Shown: piece by piece, positions 35,045 through 45,100 of the stretch | How the letters are laid out: every line of letters starts with the position of its first letter | How positions within the stretch are numbered: the first letter of the stretch is position 1 | DNA from: Myxococcota bacterium | GTDB taxonomy: Bacteria > Myxococcota_C > UBA6777 | Reading direction: 5' to 3' | DNA: 64,000 bases | NCBI GenBank assembly: GCA_023150835.1 | Contig: JAKLKB010000003.1 | Coordinates: 1-64,000, forward strand | The notes under the pieces: generated by a model | Told to the model about the DNA's origin: nothing | The model's input: only the letters and a program-made list of their open reading frames with translations | The model's database searches: none | Position numbers and translations under genes: made by a program

Positions 35045-36769
35045 ATGTCTCAACCTTCTTCGACAGCACCTACGCTTTTTTCCCGTGGCGACGTCAACGG
35101 ATTTTGGGCGCTTTTTGCCGACAACCTCGCCAACATGGTCATCATCAGCAGTATCTGTCTGGGCGTCTTTCAGATCCCCCACGCGATCGTCTTTGGTCGG
35201 ATCTTGCCGGGCTTAGGCGTTGCTCTCTTGGTGGGCCTTGCCTTTTACGCGTACCTTGCGCGGCGTCTCGCCGCCAAAGAGGGCCGCACAGACGTTACCG
35301 CCCTTCCTTACGGCATCTCCACACCTGTCCTCTTTGTTTACCTCTTCGGCGTGATGATGCCTGCCTATCTTGTGGGCTTAAAGGCAGGACTCCCCGCCAA
35401 AGACGCTGGCACCCAAGCATGGCAGATCGCGATGGCCGCCGCGCTTGTCGGTGGAATCATCGAAGCATCGGGGGCTTTGATCGGACCCTACCTCAAACGC
35501 ATCACTCCTCGCGCTGGAATGCTCGGAACTCTCGCAGGGATCGCGCTTGTTTATATCGCAACCGTCCCGCTCGCCGAGATCATGGAACACCCGCTTATCG
35601 GCTTTCCTGCGCTGATCATCGTCTTGATCGGACTGGTCGCTCATTACCGCCTACCTGCGGGTATTCCTGCCGGCTTGCTCGCTATCCTTGTTGGCGTTGT
35701 GATGGCCGCCGCTACGGGCCAGATCAAACCACCCACCCCAAACCAACCCACCCTCAGCTTACATCTGCCCTTTCCACTCTTTGACGACCTGATCATCGGC
35801 CTGCGCCTGTTGTTTGTGCAATTCCCCGCGCTGCTTTTGGCGATCATCCCGATCGAGATCTACAACTTCATCGAAACCATGAACAACGTCGAAAGTGCCG
35901 AAGCTGCGGGCGATCACTATCCTGTCCGAACCTGCCAATGGATGGACGGCGTCGGAACGATGGCCGGCGCGCTGTTTGGCGGGCCTTTCCCTACCACCGT
36001 ATACATCGGACATCCCGCTTACAAACGCCTCGGCGCTCGCAGCGGTTATGCACTCGCGGTCGGTCTCGTCTTTTTTCTGATCTCGATCTTCGGACTGATG
36101 GATCTTTTTCATCGATGGATTCCCGTCGCAGCCGTCGCTCCGATGCTTGTCTTTGTCGGCATCACCATCGCAGGGCAAGCCTTCCAAGCCGTCCCTGCAC
36201 GCCATGCTGTCGCCGTGGCCTTCGCCTTGATCCCTCACGTCTCCGATATCCTTGTCAAACGCATGGGCGGCGTCTTGCGCGAAACCAGCGGATGGCTCGC
36301 TCATCCCTCTGTCCCTGCGCTCCAAACCAAACTCGATGCCCTTCGCTCCGAAGCCCTTCATCCAGAACTCTTACAGCGCTTCCTCCAAAATGGCTATATC
36401 CACTACGAGGGCCAACTGATGCTCTCCAAAGGAGCTATCCTCGTCGGCCTGTTGTGGGGGAGCATCGTCGCTTTCCTCATCGACCGCAAAACCCACGAAG
36501 CAGCCGCCTTTTGCTTTGCTGCCGCTGCACTCACATTCTTTGGCATCATCCATATCCCCCAAGGCTTCGGCTTTTACCCCACACATCCCCTCGTCTACAG
36601 CTATCTGTTGCTTGCCCTCTGTTCCCTCGGACTGCGCTTCCTCCCCGAAGAACCCGCACCCGACACTCACGCCAACGAACCCCCTCCAAATCCCAAAAAT
36701 CGCCCTCCCAAAAATCGCCCTCCCAAAAATCGCCCTCCCAAAAATCGCCCTCCCAAAAATCGCCCTTGA
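35045..36769 (+). CDS. NCS2-family permease
   Basis: A 574-residue permease with about 12-14 membrane helices. TALPYGIST and the following helix, IETMNNVESAEAAGDHYPV and GVGTMAGALFGGPFPTTVYI match the NCS2 (xanthine/uracil/AzgA) family, which moves purines or pyrimidines with protons. Residues near 455-485 form a hydrophilic loop. The C-terminus ends in a charged repeat (PKNRP units) encoded by a minisatellite. ATG at 35045 gives the expected short N-terminus before GDVNGFWALFADNLANM. Substrate specificity cannot be read. Confidence 0.83.
   Translation: MSQPSSTAPTLFSRGDVNGFWALFADNLANMVIISSICLGVFQIPHAIVFGRILPGLGVALLVGLAFYAYLARRLAAKEGRTDVTALPYGISTPVLFVYLFGVMMPAYLVGLKAGLPAKDAGTQAWQIAMAAALVGGIIEASGALIGPYLKRITPRAGMLGTLAGIALVYIATVPLAEIMEHPLIGFPALIIVLIGLVAHYRLPAGIPAGLLAILVGVVMAAATGQIKPPTPNQPTLSLHLPFPLFDDLIIGLRLLFVQFPALLLAIIPIEIYNFIETMNNVESAEAAGDHYPVRTCQWMDGVGTMAGALFGGPFPTTVYIGHPAYKRLGARSGYALAVGLVFFLISIFGLMDLFHRWIPVAAVAPMLVFVGITIAGQAFQAVPARHAVAVAFALIPHVSDILVKRMGGVLRETSGWLAHPSVPALQTKLDALRSEALHPELLQRFLQNGYIHYEGQLMLSKGAILVGLLWGSIVAFLIDRKTHEAAAFCFAAAALTFFGIIHIPQGFGFYPTHPLVYSYLLLALCSLGLRFLPEEPAPDTHANEPPPNPKNRPPKNRPPKNRPPKNRPPKNRP
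36689..36769 (+). repeat. 15-bp minisatellite at the end of the NCS2 gene
   Basis: Five and a half copies of the 15-base unit AAAAATCGCCCTCCC encode the C-terminal PKNRP repeats and run to the stop codon. The copies are identical, so the array is young or kept homogeneous. Confidence 0.95.
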
Positions 36770-36799
36770 TTCGAGGCTTTCAGAGGTTCGGATCGAGTC

Positions 36800-36919
36800 G
36801 ACGCCATCGAAAAAGAAACGACGTGCTCGCACCATACCAAGCGAGAGAGTCGCCTGTGTGAAACACTTGTGTTCATTTCGCCAACACGGGGTCCATAGAG
36901 CCGCGCTCCCTTGCAGGGC
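36800..36919 (+). repeat. R2 element, plus orientation
   Basis: Blocks CGACGTGCTCGCACC, CAAGCGAGAGAGTCG, TTCATTTCGCCAACACGGGG and the start of the GGGGCAGCGCCCC palindrome. It runs directly into the 270-bp element that begins at 36920. Confidence 0.75.
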
Positions 36920-37192
36920 GTGGGGCAGCGCCCCATAGGCGTTAGGTGAAGCGGAGGAAAGCCCCCCACCCCGCCCTCCCCCGTGAACAGGGGAGGGAGC
37001 GAAAGTCGGAAGCATCGGGGATTTTGTTTTTTCATGACGCACGCTGTATGCACGACACGCAGACGCTGCCCGTTCCAACTTCCCCCCGTTCACGGGGGGA
37101 TTGAGGGGGGGCGACAAAAGAAACGGCGATCAGGCTAGACTATCCGGTGTTTCCACCTTAACAAGGCGCGTATGGGGCAGCGCCCCACAAAG
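36920..37192 (+). repeat. left copy of 270-bp inverted repeat
   Basis: Starts at GTGGGGCAGCGCCCCATAGG, passes through CCTCCCCCGTGAACAGGGGA, ATGACGCACGCTGTATGCAC and CCACCTTAACAAGGCGCGTA, and closes with the same GGGGCAGCGCCCC palindrome. The reverse complement of almost the whole unit is found at 59160-59427. It codes for nothing convincing; the 562-base gap after the NCS2 gene contains only this and the R2 copy. Confidence 0.9.
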
Positions 37193-37331
37193 CAAACCCA
37201 AAAAGCTACTCCTCTTTGAGACCAGACCTCCGCTCAGCGGGTCGTAGCCTCGGCTCCATCCTGTTGTATCTGCATCCGGATCTCTGAAACGCCTTCCTCT
37301 TCCAACCACAACACACCTTGGGAGCGTCCCC

Positions 37332-38666
37332 ATGCACAAGATCGGATTGTTTTTTGGTCTGCTTCTTTTGTTCTCCATCGCCGCTTGCGAATCGGTCCCA
37401 CCCACCCACGAACAAACCCCTGAAATCGTCCTCGAAGCGGCCCTCGAAGCCACCGCAGAGTCCGCCCCCACCGAAACCCCCTCCACAGAAAAAACCTCCG
37501 AAGCCAACACCGAACCAACTCCCCAAGAAGTCCCCCTCCCCACCGAGACTCCCGCAGATACCGCAAACGAACCCACCGCCGAAGCCACTTCGCCCCCCGA
37601 CGGCAGCATCCCTGAATCTACGCCCGAATCTACGCCCGAATCTACGCCCGAATCTACGCCCGAATCTACGCCCCCGACACTTCCACCCGCAGGAAACCCC
37701 AACGGCAAATGCGCCATACCCACAGAAGCTCAGACGGAAGACACCTCCAAACCCACGACTGTTGTCGGCACAGGAACCCCACAAAGCTGCACTTCCGATG
37801 CCTTTGTTAACGCCGTAGCCAAGGGCGGGATCATCACCTTCAATTGCGGTCCCAACCCCATGACGCTCACACTCACCCGCACCGCCAAGATCTTTAACGA
37901 CAAAGGCCCCAAGATCGTGATCGACGGTGGAAACAAGATCACCCTCAGCGGCGACGGAAAACACCGCATCCTTTACCAAAACACCTGCGACCAACAGCAA
38001 AAATGGACGACTTCTCACTGCCAAAACCAAGATCATCCCCAACTCACCGTACAAAACATCACCTTCATCAAAGGCAACGCCAAAAACCTCGACCCCTACG
38101 GTGGCGGCGCGATCTTTGTGCGCGGGGGCCGCTTCAAGATCATCAACGCCCGTTTCTTCAACAACCTCTGCGATGATACAGGCCCCGATGTCGGCGGGGC
38201 AGCCGTCCGCACCCTCAGCCAGTACAACAACCTCCCCGTCTACGTCGTCAACAGCACCTTTGGCGGTCGCACTGATCTCGGCAACGTCTGCTCAAATGGC
38301 GGTGGACTGAGCAGTATCGGCGTCTCTTACACGGTGATCAACAGCCTGTTCTCTCACAACCGCGCCATCGGCAACGGAGCCAACCCCGCCAAAGCCGGCA
38401 CCCCGGGCGGCGGTAGCGGCGGAGCCATCTACAACGACGGCAACACCTTCACGCTTTCCCTCTGCGGCGTTCACATCCACAACAACACCGCCAACGAAGG
38501 CGGCGGAGCCATCTTCTTCGTCAGCAACGACCGCTCTGGCAAACTGATCATCCAAGACTCTTTGCTCGAAAACAATCCTAGCAAAGGCTTTGAAACCAAA
38601 GGATATCCCGGCATCTTTGTACTCGCGAACGGTCCACCACAGATCACCAACTCCACTCTCAAATAA
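37332..38666 (+). CDS. lipoprotein with parallel beta-helix
   Basis: A 444-residue lipoprotein. The signal peptide IGLFFGLLLLFSIAAC puts the lipid on Cys19. Residues 20-118 are a Thr/Glu/Pro-rich linker ending in five ESTP repeats. Residues 130-444 contain repeated short strands (VQNITFIKGNA, GGAIFVRGGRFKIINARFF, GGAIYNDGNTFTLSLCGVHI, GGGAIFFVSNDRSGKLIIQD) typical of right-handed parallel beta-helix (PbH1) polymorphic repeats. Such domains bind or cleave polysaccharide or serve as adhesins. No catalytic residues are obvious. GGGAG lies seven bases before the ATG. Confidence 0.82.
   Translation: MHKIGLFFGLLLLFSIAACESVPPTHEQTPEIVLEAALEATAESAPTETPSTEKTSEANTEPTPQEVPLPTETPADTANEPTAEATSPPDGSIPESTPESTPESTPESTPESTPPTLPPAGNPNGKCAIPTEAQTEDTSKPTTVVGTGTPQSCTSDAFVNAVAKGGIITFNCGPNPMTLTLTRTAKIFNDKGPKIVIDGGNKITLSGDGKHRILYQNTCDQQQKWTTSHCQNQDHPQLTVQNITFIKGNAKNLDPYGGGAIFVRGGRFKIINARFFNNLCDDTGPDVGGAAVRTLSQYNNLPVYVVNSTFGGRTDLGNVCSNGGGLSSIGVSYTVINSLFSHNRAIGNGANPAKAGTPGGGSGGAIYNDGNTFTLSLCGVHIHNNTANEGGGAIFFVSNDRSGKLIIQDSLLENNPSKGFETKGYPGIFVLANGPPQITNSTLK
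37614..37673 (+). repeat. 12-bp minisatellite in the beta-helix lipoprotein
   Basis: Five identical copies of GAATCTACGCCC encode ESTPESTPESTPESTPESTP in the surface linker. Slippage would change linker length in steps of four residues. Confidence 0.95.
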
Positions 38667-38817
38667 CACCCACGCCCCACCAACCCACGCCCCACAAACT
38701 CAACCACACCATCGCTGTCCATAAAAAGATTTCAAGATTTTTTGAGACCCGACGTACCCCCCACCGACTATCACGAGCAAGACGGCCCGTTTCCCACCAA
38801 AGGACGATACATCCATC

Positions 38818-39552
38818 ATGTGTCCCTTGACCTTGCCACCCATTGCACGCGAAAGTCACGCCCCTGCATGGCCCCCAAGCCACGCAGAGCAGCCACCGCT
38901 GTCCACTCTATTCACTCCTAGCGAGGGACTTGCAAGCGTGAAACCAGAAAAAACCCCGTCATGGGAAGAAGATGAAGAACTTGCCCGCCGACTCATTACT
39001 CGCGAGCGCCAAGCGTTTGATATCTTTTATCAAAGATACGCTCCTGTGCTTTTACGCCGCCTATATCGGATGACAGGAGATCGCCAGCAGGCTCAAGAAT
39101 TCTTACAAGAAGTCATGATCGAAGTAATCGAATCCTTACAAAACTACAGAGGCACAGGCGCGCTCGGTGCTTGGATCAATCGCATCGCCACCTTCATCAT
39201 GATCGACCACTTCCGACAAAAACAACGCCACGCGGGGTTTTGGGAGCGCTGGTCCAACCAACTCGCGTCGCTCCATGAACGCCCCACTCCTCTCCCGCAG
39301 CAAGCCATGGAAAGCGACGAGATGCGCGAACTTGTCCGCGCTCAGCTCGAATACCTCTCGCCACGCAAACGGATGGCTATCCTTCTGTGCGATATCGAAG
39401 GGCTTTCCCTTGAAGAAGCCAGCGAACAAATGGCTATCCCCGCAGGGACTGTCTCTTCGCGTTTGCATCACGGCAGGCGAGAACTCAAACAACGCATCAA
39501 GAATGAACTCAAACGACGCGGTTTAGCCGTAGAGGACGCCCTCCATGAATAA
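38818..39552 (+). CDS. ECF-type RNA polymerase sigma factor
   Basis: A sigma70-family protein of up to 244 residues. Region 2 is ERQAFDIFYQRYAPVLLRRL to AWINRIATFIMIDHFRQ; region 4 is LSPRKRMAILLCDIEGLSLE with EEASEQMAIPAGTVSSRLHH as the helix-turn-helix. The first 45 residues are proline-rich and may not be translated: ATG at 38818 has AAAGGA only at a poor distance, while GTG at 38939 gives a more usual ECF length. The downstream FecR-like gene overlaps its end by eight bases, so this is a sigma/anti-sigma pair controlling envelope genes. Confidence 0.87.
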   Translation: MCPLTLPPIARESHAPAWPPSHAEQPPLSTLFTPSEGLASVKPEKTPSWEEDEELARRLITRERQAFDIFYQRYAPVLLRRLYRMTGDRQQAQEFLQEVMIEVIESLQNYRGTGALGAWINRIATFIMIDHFRQKQRHAGFWERWSNQLASLHERPTPLPQQAMESDEMRELVRAQLEYLSPRKRMAILLCDIEGLSLEEASEQMAIPAGTVSSRLHHGRRELKQRIKNELKRRGLAVEDALHE

Positions 39553-40918
39553 GACACACCACGACAACACAACGCCGCCAACCTCTCCGCCTCGTGGACT
39601 CGAACGCTCCCCGTTATCGGACGCCGAAGAAGCGCAGATCTTACAACACGCTCGCGATCATGTATGGCAGCGCTATAGCCAAAATCTTGCACCACAAGCC
39701 AGAACTGAGCGAACCCGCCCGTACGACAAACCTCACAACGAGCCTCGTTCCGCCTTCGCTCCTTCGCGGCTCTGGCCGCTCGCTCCTGTCGCGGCCCTTG
39801 CTGCGGGGATGCTGCTCTGGTGGAAACCCTCGAAACCACCGACAGAACCGCTCTCCTTCCAAGGCGAAGCACGTATCGGAAACCGACCTTCTTCACAACA
39901 CACAAAAACGTCCTTCACACAACGCTCCCTTGCGCTGATCACCCAACAAAAGTCCGCCACCCTCCAAGCCGCAAAGCGTTGGCATATCACGATCGCCGCT
40001 CAAAGCGCCCTTGCCATCGAGCAGATCCATCCGCAACACCACCGCCTACAGCTTCGCAAAGGTGCGATCACGGTCGACGTCACCCCCCAACAGATCCAAC
40101 TCTTCGAGATCGCGTTGCCGCATCACCACATCCACGTCAAAGGAACCCGCTTTACTGTCGAGCGAACCCCTCGCGGATGGCATGTCGAAATGGAAACAGG
40201 ACGCATCGCCCTTGTCCCCGCAACTCCCCAACTCTCCGCAACTCCCCGCACTCCCGCACCGATCTTTTTACAACATGGCCAAGGGGCGCGTGTCGCCCAA
40301 TCCACCGGCAAGATCGAGACCTATCCACTCCCTCCAACCTCTCACCGCGATCCCTCCAAGCGCGTCGCATGGTGGCTCGCTCAAAACGCCCCACACATCG
40401 CCCTGCGTTGGTTGGCCGATCGCCTTGAACGCTACCCCAACGAAAAAGTCTTTTATGCGCGAAACCTCCAAGAGATCGCCGAATACTACCGCGCCAAAAA
40501 AGATATCCCCCGTGTCCTCTCGATCTTGGTCGATATCCACAAACGCGATATCCCCAATGAAAGCGAACTCGCTCTCCCCGAAGCCTTGGCCCTTTGCCGC
40601 ACCGTCGCAACCCATCCCGCTTGTATGCAAGTCTTCCAACTCTCCCTCCAACAAAAGAACCCCGGCCCCTTCGCCGAACATGCCCTCTTTTGGTTGGCCG
40701 TCGGCCTACACCAACAAGGCGCTTCTTCTCAAAAAGAAAGCAAGAAACTTCTGTGGCGTTATATCCAACAATTCCCCAACGGCGAGCATCTCCCTCGCGT
40801 CCTCGCGCTCTTGCAAAAAACCACCCCCTCCCATCAACTCTGTGCGTCCATCGCCAAACACCTCCCCAAACACAACCAACGGCCCACATGGTGGAATCGT
40901 CTATGCGCCCCGCGTTGA
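39545..40918 (+). CDS. FecR-domain membrane protein, putative anti-sigma regulator
   Basis: A 457-residue protein. A cytoplasmic N-terminus (residues 1-75) precedes one membrane helix (LWPLAPVAALAAGMLLWW), then a FecR domain whose core is LQLRKGAITVDVTP and HHIHVKGTRFTVERTPRGWH plus VEMETGRIALV. The C-terminal 180 residues are helical, TPR-like (IAEYYRAKKDIPRVLSILVD). FecR proteins regulate the cognate ECF sigma factor across the membrane. The start overlaps the sigma gene by eight bases. In this lineage FecR domains also occur in structural proteins, so anti-sigma function is likely rather than certain. Confidence 0.83.
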   Translation: MNKTHHDNTTPPTSPPRGLERSPLSDAEEAQILQHARDHVWQRYSQNLAPQARTERTRPYDKPHNEPRSAFAPSRLWPLAPVAALAAGMLLWWKPSKPPTEPLSFQGEARIGNRPSSQHTKTSFTQRSLALITQQKSATLQAAKRWHITIAAQSALAIEQIHPQHHRLQLRKGAITVDVTPQQIQLFEIALPHHHIHVKGTRFTVERTPRGWHVEMETGRIALVPATPQLSATPRTPAPIFLQHGQGARVAQSTGKIETYPLPPTSHRDPSKRVAWWLAQNAPHIALRWLADRLERYPNEKVFYARNLQEIAEYYRAKKDIPRVLSILVDIHKRDIPNESELALPEALALCRTVATHPACMQVFQLSLQQKNPGPFAEHALFWLAVGLHQQGASSQKESKKLLWRYIQQFPNGEHLPRVLALLQKTTPSHQLCASIAKHLPKHNQRPTWWNRLCAPR

Positions 40919-41781
40919 TCGTGGAATCGCCTACGCACCCCACGTTGCTCTCTGCTTATCGGATCTCACAAGACTTTCCTCCATCTCACACTCGTTCGCT
41001 TTTGTCTTTACGAGGTGCGCTTCTTTTTCTCTTCTTCTTTTTTCTCTACTCGTATGGCTGCGGTATGGAATCCATACAGCTTCTCCCAGACGGTTCTGCT
41101 CAAACGGAGACCGACCCAGACGCCTCTCCCAACGACAACCCCACCGACACCGAAGCCAGCCCAACCGAAGATCCACACCCCAAAGAAACCACCCCAGAAA
41201 CAGCCGTCGAACTCCCCCCCCCCGACGCCACTTGCCCCAACGCCCAAGGCGACGAGATCCAGATCTGGCTCTCCCCCAAAAAAGACAGCCTCTTCTTGAT
41301 CGGGAAAGCTGGAACACAAGGCGCTTCCGCTTCTGTACGTTTCGTGATGCCACCCTTTTGGGTGCCGACACCTTCCATCCTTTGGAGCGATGCCCAAGGA
41401 TTATTCGCAGCCAAGATCACACTCGATCTTCAAAACGATCAAGATATCTTCGTTCAAGCAGCGACGTGGTGTCGTAAATTCAATATCTCTTTGCTCGCAG
41501 ATCGTATGCGAGAACGCTACCTCGAATCCATCTCCATCCCGATCCTTCGCGTCGGCCAATCCACCACGCTCCGCTTCCGCTTGCTCGGTATCCCCGCATC
41601 CAATCCCGTCGCCTTCTCTTCTCACCCACAGATCGCACAGATCGAAAACGTCACCTCGCAACGCACCGCCCAAGAAACCCTTCTATCCGTCTCCGTCCGC
41701 GCACGCACCCAAGGCAGCTTTACCTTGCTTGTCTTCGATCCTTCCTCCCTTCCCTTTACCGTTCAACTCAACGTCGAATAG
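40888..41781 (+). CDS. putative lipoprotein of the sigma/FecR operon
   Basis: A 297-residue protein whose start region overlaps the end of the FecR gene by 31 bases. A hydrophobic stretch with LLFLFFFFLYSYGC suggests a lipoprotein signal with Cys near 57, but the leader before it is long, so a later start (for example GTG at 40921) is possible. A Thr/Pro/Glu-rich linker follows, then a domain with two cysteines and beta-strand patterns (TTLRFRLLGIPASNPVAFS, TLLSVSVRARTQGSFTLLVF) that looks immunoglobulin-like. I do not recognise a family. It is likely exported and controlled with the sigma factor. Confidence 0.65.
   Translation: MVESSMRPALIVESPTHPTLLSAYRISQDFPPSHTRSLLSLRGALLFLFFFFLYSYGCGMESIQLLPDGSAQTETDPDASPNDNPTDTEASPTEDPHPKETTPETAVELPPPDATCPNAQGDEIQIWLSPKKDSLFLIGKAGTQGASASVRFVMPPFWVPTPSILWSDAQGLFAAKITLDLQNDQDIFVQAATWCRKFNISLLADRMRERYLESISIPILRVGQSTTLRFRLLGIPASNPVAFSSHPQIAQIENVTSQRTAQETLLSVSVRARTQGSFTLLVFDPSSLPFTVQLNVE
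40891..40950 (+). repeat. 30-bp tandem duplication across the FecR stop codon
   Basis: GTGGAATCGTCTATGCGCCC at 40891 is repeated with five substitutions from 40921 (GTGGAATCGCCTACGCACCC). The first copy contains the FecR stop codon and candidate starts of the next gene. Confidence 0.85.
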
Positions 41782-41784
41782 CCT

Positions 41785-41985
41785 TCTTATACGAAATCCG
41801 AATGATCTGTGATCGAAGGAGAGCGCCCAGACGCCCGATTGTTGGGCAGCCACAGGGGGCTGCCCCTACATTTTTACGCTCACACTACAGGCGGATCTCG
41901 TATTCTCTGCCGTTCCTTGCGCCGCCCCCCATACACGGCGCGTCACCGAGACTCACACTACAGGCGGATCTCGTATTCTCTGCCG
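41785..41985 (-). repeat. R3 element with duplicated right end
   Basis: A minus-oriented R3 copy opens TACGAAATCCGAATGATCTG and ends CACTACAGGCGGATCTCGTA. Its last 40 bases (ACTCACACTACAGGCGGATC and on to CTGCCGTTCCT) occur again at 41950-41989, separated by about 35 bases. The rest of the gap to 42126 holds no gene other than the leader of the VWA-MopE gene. Confidence 0.8.
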
Positions 41986-42126
41986 TTCCTGCCCACACGA
42001 AATTGTTTGAAGATGTCGGCGCGTCTCGCGACAAGACTTCTCGCCCGTGTTTGTCTTTTGCATCATCATCCAAAGGGCTTTGTCATCTCCATTCATCGTC
42101 TCATGGGTCATTTGTAAGGAGTTTTC

Positions 42127-45100
42127 ATGTGTACACAACGAACCATTCTTCGCCTTTTTGGCACACGCATCAAAGAAATACTGATGGCGTGTCTGCTGGC
42201 CTTGGTCGTTTTTCTCGGGTGGGGAAAACAAGCAAGCGCTCAAAATTGCAGTGGAAATCAAAAAGCCGATGTTCTCTTGCTGCTTGATCAGTCTGGATCG
42301 ATTAGCAACGACAAAGCGTGGGACGATGCGATCGGAAATCTTTTGGATAAGTTCTCTGCAAACATCCGATTTGGTCTGATGTTTTATCGCGCAACAGGCG
42401 TTCTCGAAGTGGCCATCGCAGACAACAACGTCGCCGCGATCAAAGCCAAACTCGCTGCATCCAAACCTTCGGGACCAGCGCGTTTTCGCCAAGCGATATT
42501 GGACGCCACAGCCTACTGGGTTCAACACATCACCGCCGATCCCACCAGCACCCGCGCTCGCTACACCTTCCTGATGACCGACGGCGGCTCCAACGACGGA
42601 AGCCCTGTCCCCGAGATCACCGCACTGCGCAACCTCAAAGTGGGAGCACAAACCTACGATATCAAAACCTTCGCCGTTGGCTTCGGCAACACCATCGCCC
42701 AAACCGAACTCGACGGCTACGCCATCCCGGGCGGTACCACCAAAGGCTATCTTGCGACCACTGCCGCTGCCCTCGTCCAAGCCCTCGAAGATATCGCCAA
42801 ACAGATCGGAACCGAGGTCTGCGACGGCATCGACAACGATTGCGACGGCCAAATCGATGAAGGTCTGACCCAAGCTTGTTATTCTGGCCCCGCCGGAACA
42901 CAAGGGATCGGAGGTTGTAAGGGAGGCACCCGAAGCTGCACCAACGGGGCTTATGGGGCTTGCGTCGGCGAAGTCGTCCCCACCACCGAAGTTTGCGACA
43001 ACACCGACAACAACTGCGACGGAAAAGTAGACGAAACCTTTACCGACATCGGACAATCCTGCACCGTCGGCGTCGGCGCTTGTTTGCGCACAGGCGTCAA
43101 GATCTGCAACGCTGCAAAGACGGCCACTGCTTGCTCTGTGCAAGCAGGAACTCCCGCAGCATCCGAGACCTGCGGCAACAATATCGACGACAACTGCGAC
43201 GGACGCACCGACGAAGGCTGCGGAACAACCTGTACTGATGGACAAAAACGCGCTTGCTATACCGGCCCTTCGGGAACCGCAGGCAAAGGCATCTGCAAAA
43301 ACGGCGAACAAACCTGTACAGGCGGAAACTGGGGCAACTGTGTTGGACAGGTCTTGCCCGGCGTCGAAACCTGCGATGGGATCGACAACAACTGCAACGG
43401 AACGATCGACGAAAACCTCGCCCAAGCCTGTCGAACGGCCTGTGGCAGCGGTACCGAGACCTGTAGCGGCGGAAAATGGGCCAATTGCACCGCACGCCAA
43501 CCAAGCCCCGAAGTTTGCGGAAACAACGTCGACGACGACTGCAACGGCCAAGTCGACGAAGGATGCTCAGGCTTCTGCAAAGAAGGCGAGACCAAAGCCT
43601 GCTACAGCGGCCCCGCAGGAACGGCAGGAAAAGGCGACTGCAAGACGGGAACACAGACGTGTACCAACGGCGCATGGGGTGCTTGTACAGGCGAAATCCT
43701 CCCAACCACCGAAGTCTGCGATGGCAAAGACAACAACTGCGATGGGAGCATCGACGAAGGCGTCCGTCGCGCTTGCAAGACCGCTTGCGGCGATGGATTC
43801 GAAAACTGCACCAACGGCGCGTGGGGCAAATGCTCCGCCCCTGAACCTTCTCCCGAAGTCTGCGACGGCAAAGACAACGATTGCAACGGCAAGATCGACG
43901 AACACAAAGACTGCAAATGCAACGACCAAAGCAAACGCCCCTGTTATAGCGGCCCCGCAGGCACCGAAGGCGTTGGACCTTGCAAAGCTGGCGAACAAAC
44001 CTGCGCGGACGGTGTATGGAGCGCTTGCGTCGGTGAACGCAAACCCGCCGAAAAAGAGCTTTGCGGCAACAACGCAGACGACGATTGCAACGGCAAGATC
44101 GACGAAAATTGCGGAACACAGTGCAAAGAAGGCGAAGAACGCGCTTGCCAAGCCCTTTGTGACGCCGGAAAACAAAAGTGCGTCAACGGCAACTGGGAGC
44201 TTTGTGTCGGAACTCTCAAACCCACCATCGAGATCTGCGACGGCAAAGACAACGACTGTGACGGCCTGATCGACGAAGACCTGATCCGCTCTTGTTCCAC
44301 CGCTTGCGGAACAGGCGTCCAAAAGTGCGAAGGCGGAAAACTCGGACCCTGCCTTGCTCGCCAACCCGAAGCCGAGATCTGCGATGGACTCGACAACAAC
44401 TGCGACGGAAAAGTTGATGAGGGCGCACAATGCCCCAATGGGGCCACTTGTACCGACGGGCAATGTCCCAATGCTTGCCGAAACAGCGAATGTCCGACAG
44501 GAAAAGTCTGCACCAACGGCTTCTGTGTTTCTAAAACTTCTTGTGCAGATATCACTTGCAAAGACGGACAGTTCTGCCAAGGCGGCGTTTGCGTCGAGAC
44601 ATGCAGCGTCCTCCAATGCCCCGCAGGACTCACTTGTTGGAAAGGCCAATGTGTCGCTCCCGACTGTTACGCACTTGGCTGCCCAAGCAACCAGATCTGC
44701 GTGCGCGGCCAATGTATCACGGACCCTTGCGCAGGAGTCCAATGTCCCGCTGGTGCCGCTTGTTCCAAAGGCCAATGTGTCGCGCCTTGCAGCCCTGCTT
44801 GTGCGACAGGCGAGACTTGCAACAACGGAAAGTGCGAAAAAGACCCCTGTTCGGGGGTTTCCTGTAAAGCAGGCGAGATCTGCTTTGTTGGCCAATGCCT
44901 CGGCGATCCTTGCAAAGACGTCACTTGTCCTGCAGGCCGCGTTTGCGTCAATGGCGGTTGTACCGAAGATCCTTGCGAGCTAGTCCGCTGCCCAAGCGGC
45001 CTTGGCTGCAAAAACGGCCAATGCGAAGACCTCTGTAAAAATGTAAGCTGTGACGCTGGAAAAGCTTGTAAAGACGGAAAATGTGTCGAGAACAATTGCT

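Noticed and set aside
43567-44895. Long minus-strand open frame inside the MopE protein
   Set aside because: It is a by-product of the repetitive cysteine- and aspartate-rich plus-strand codons; the plus strand has domains, a signal peptide and a sorting tail.
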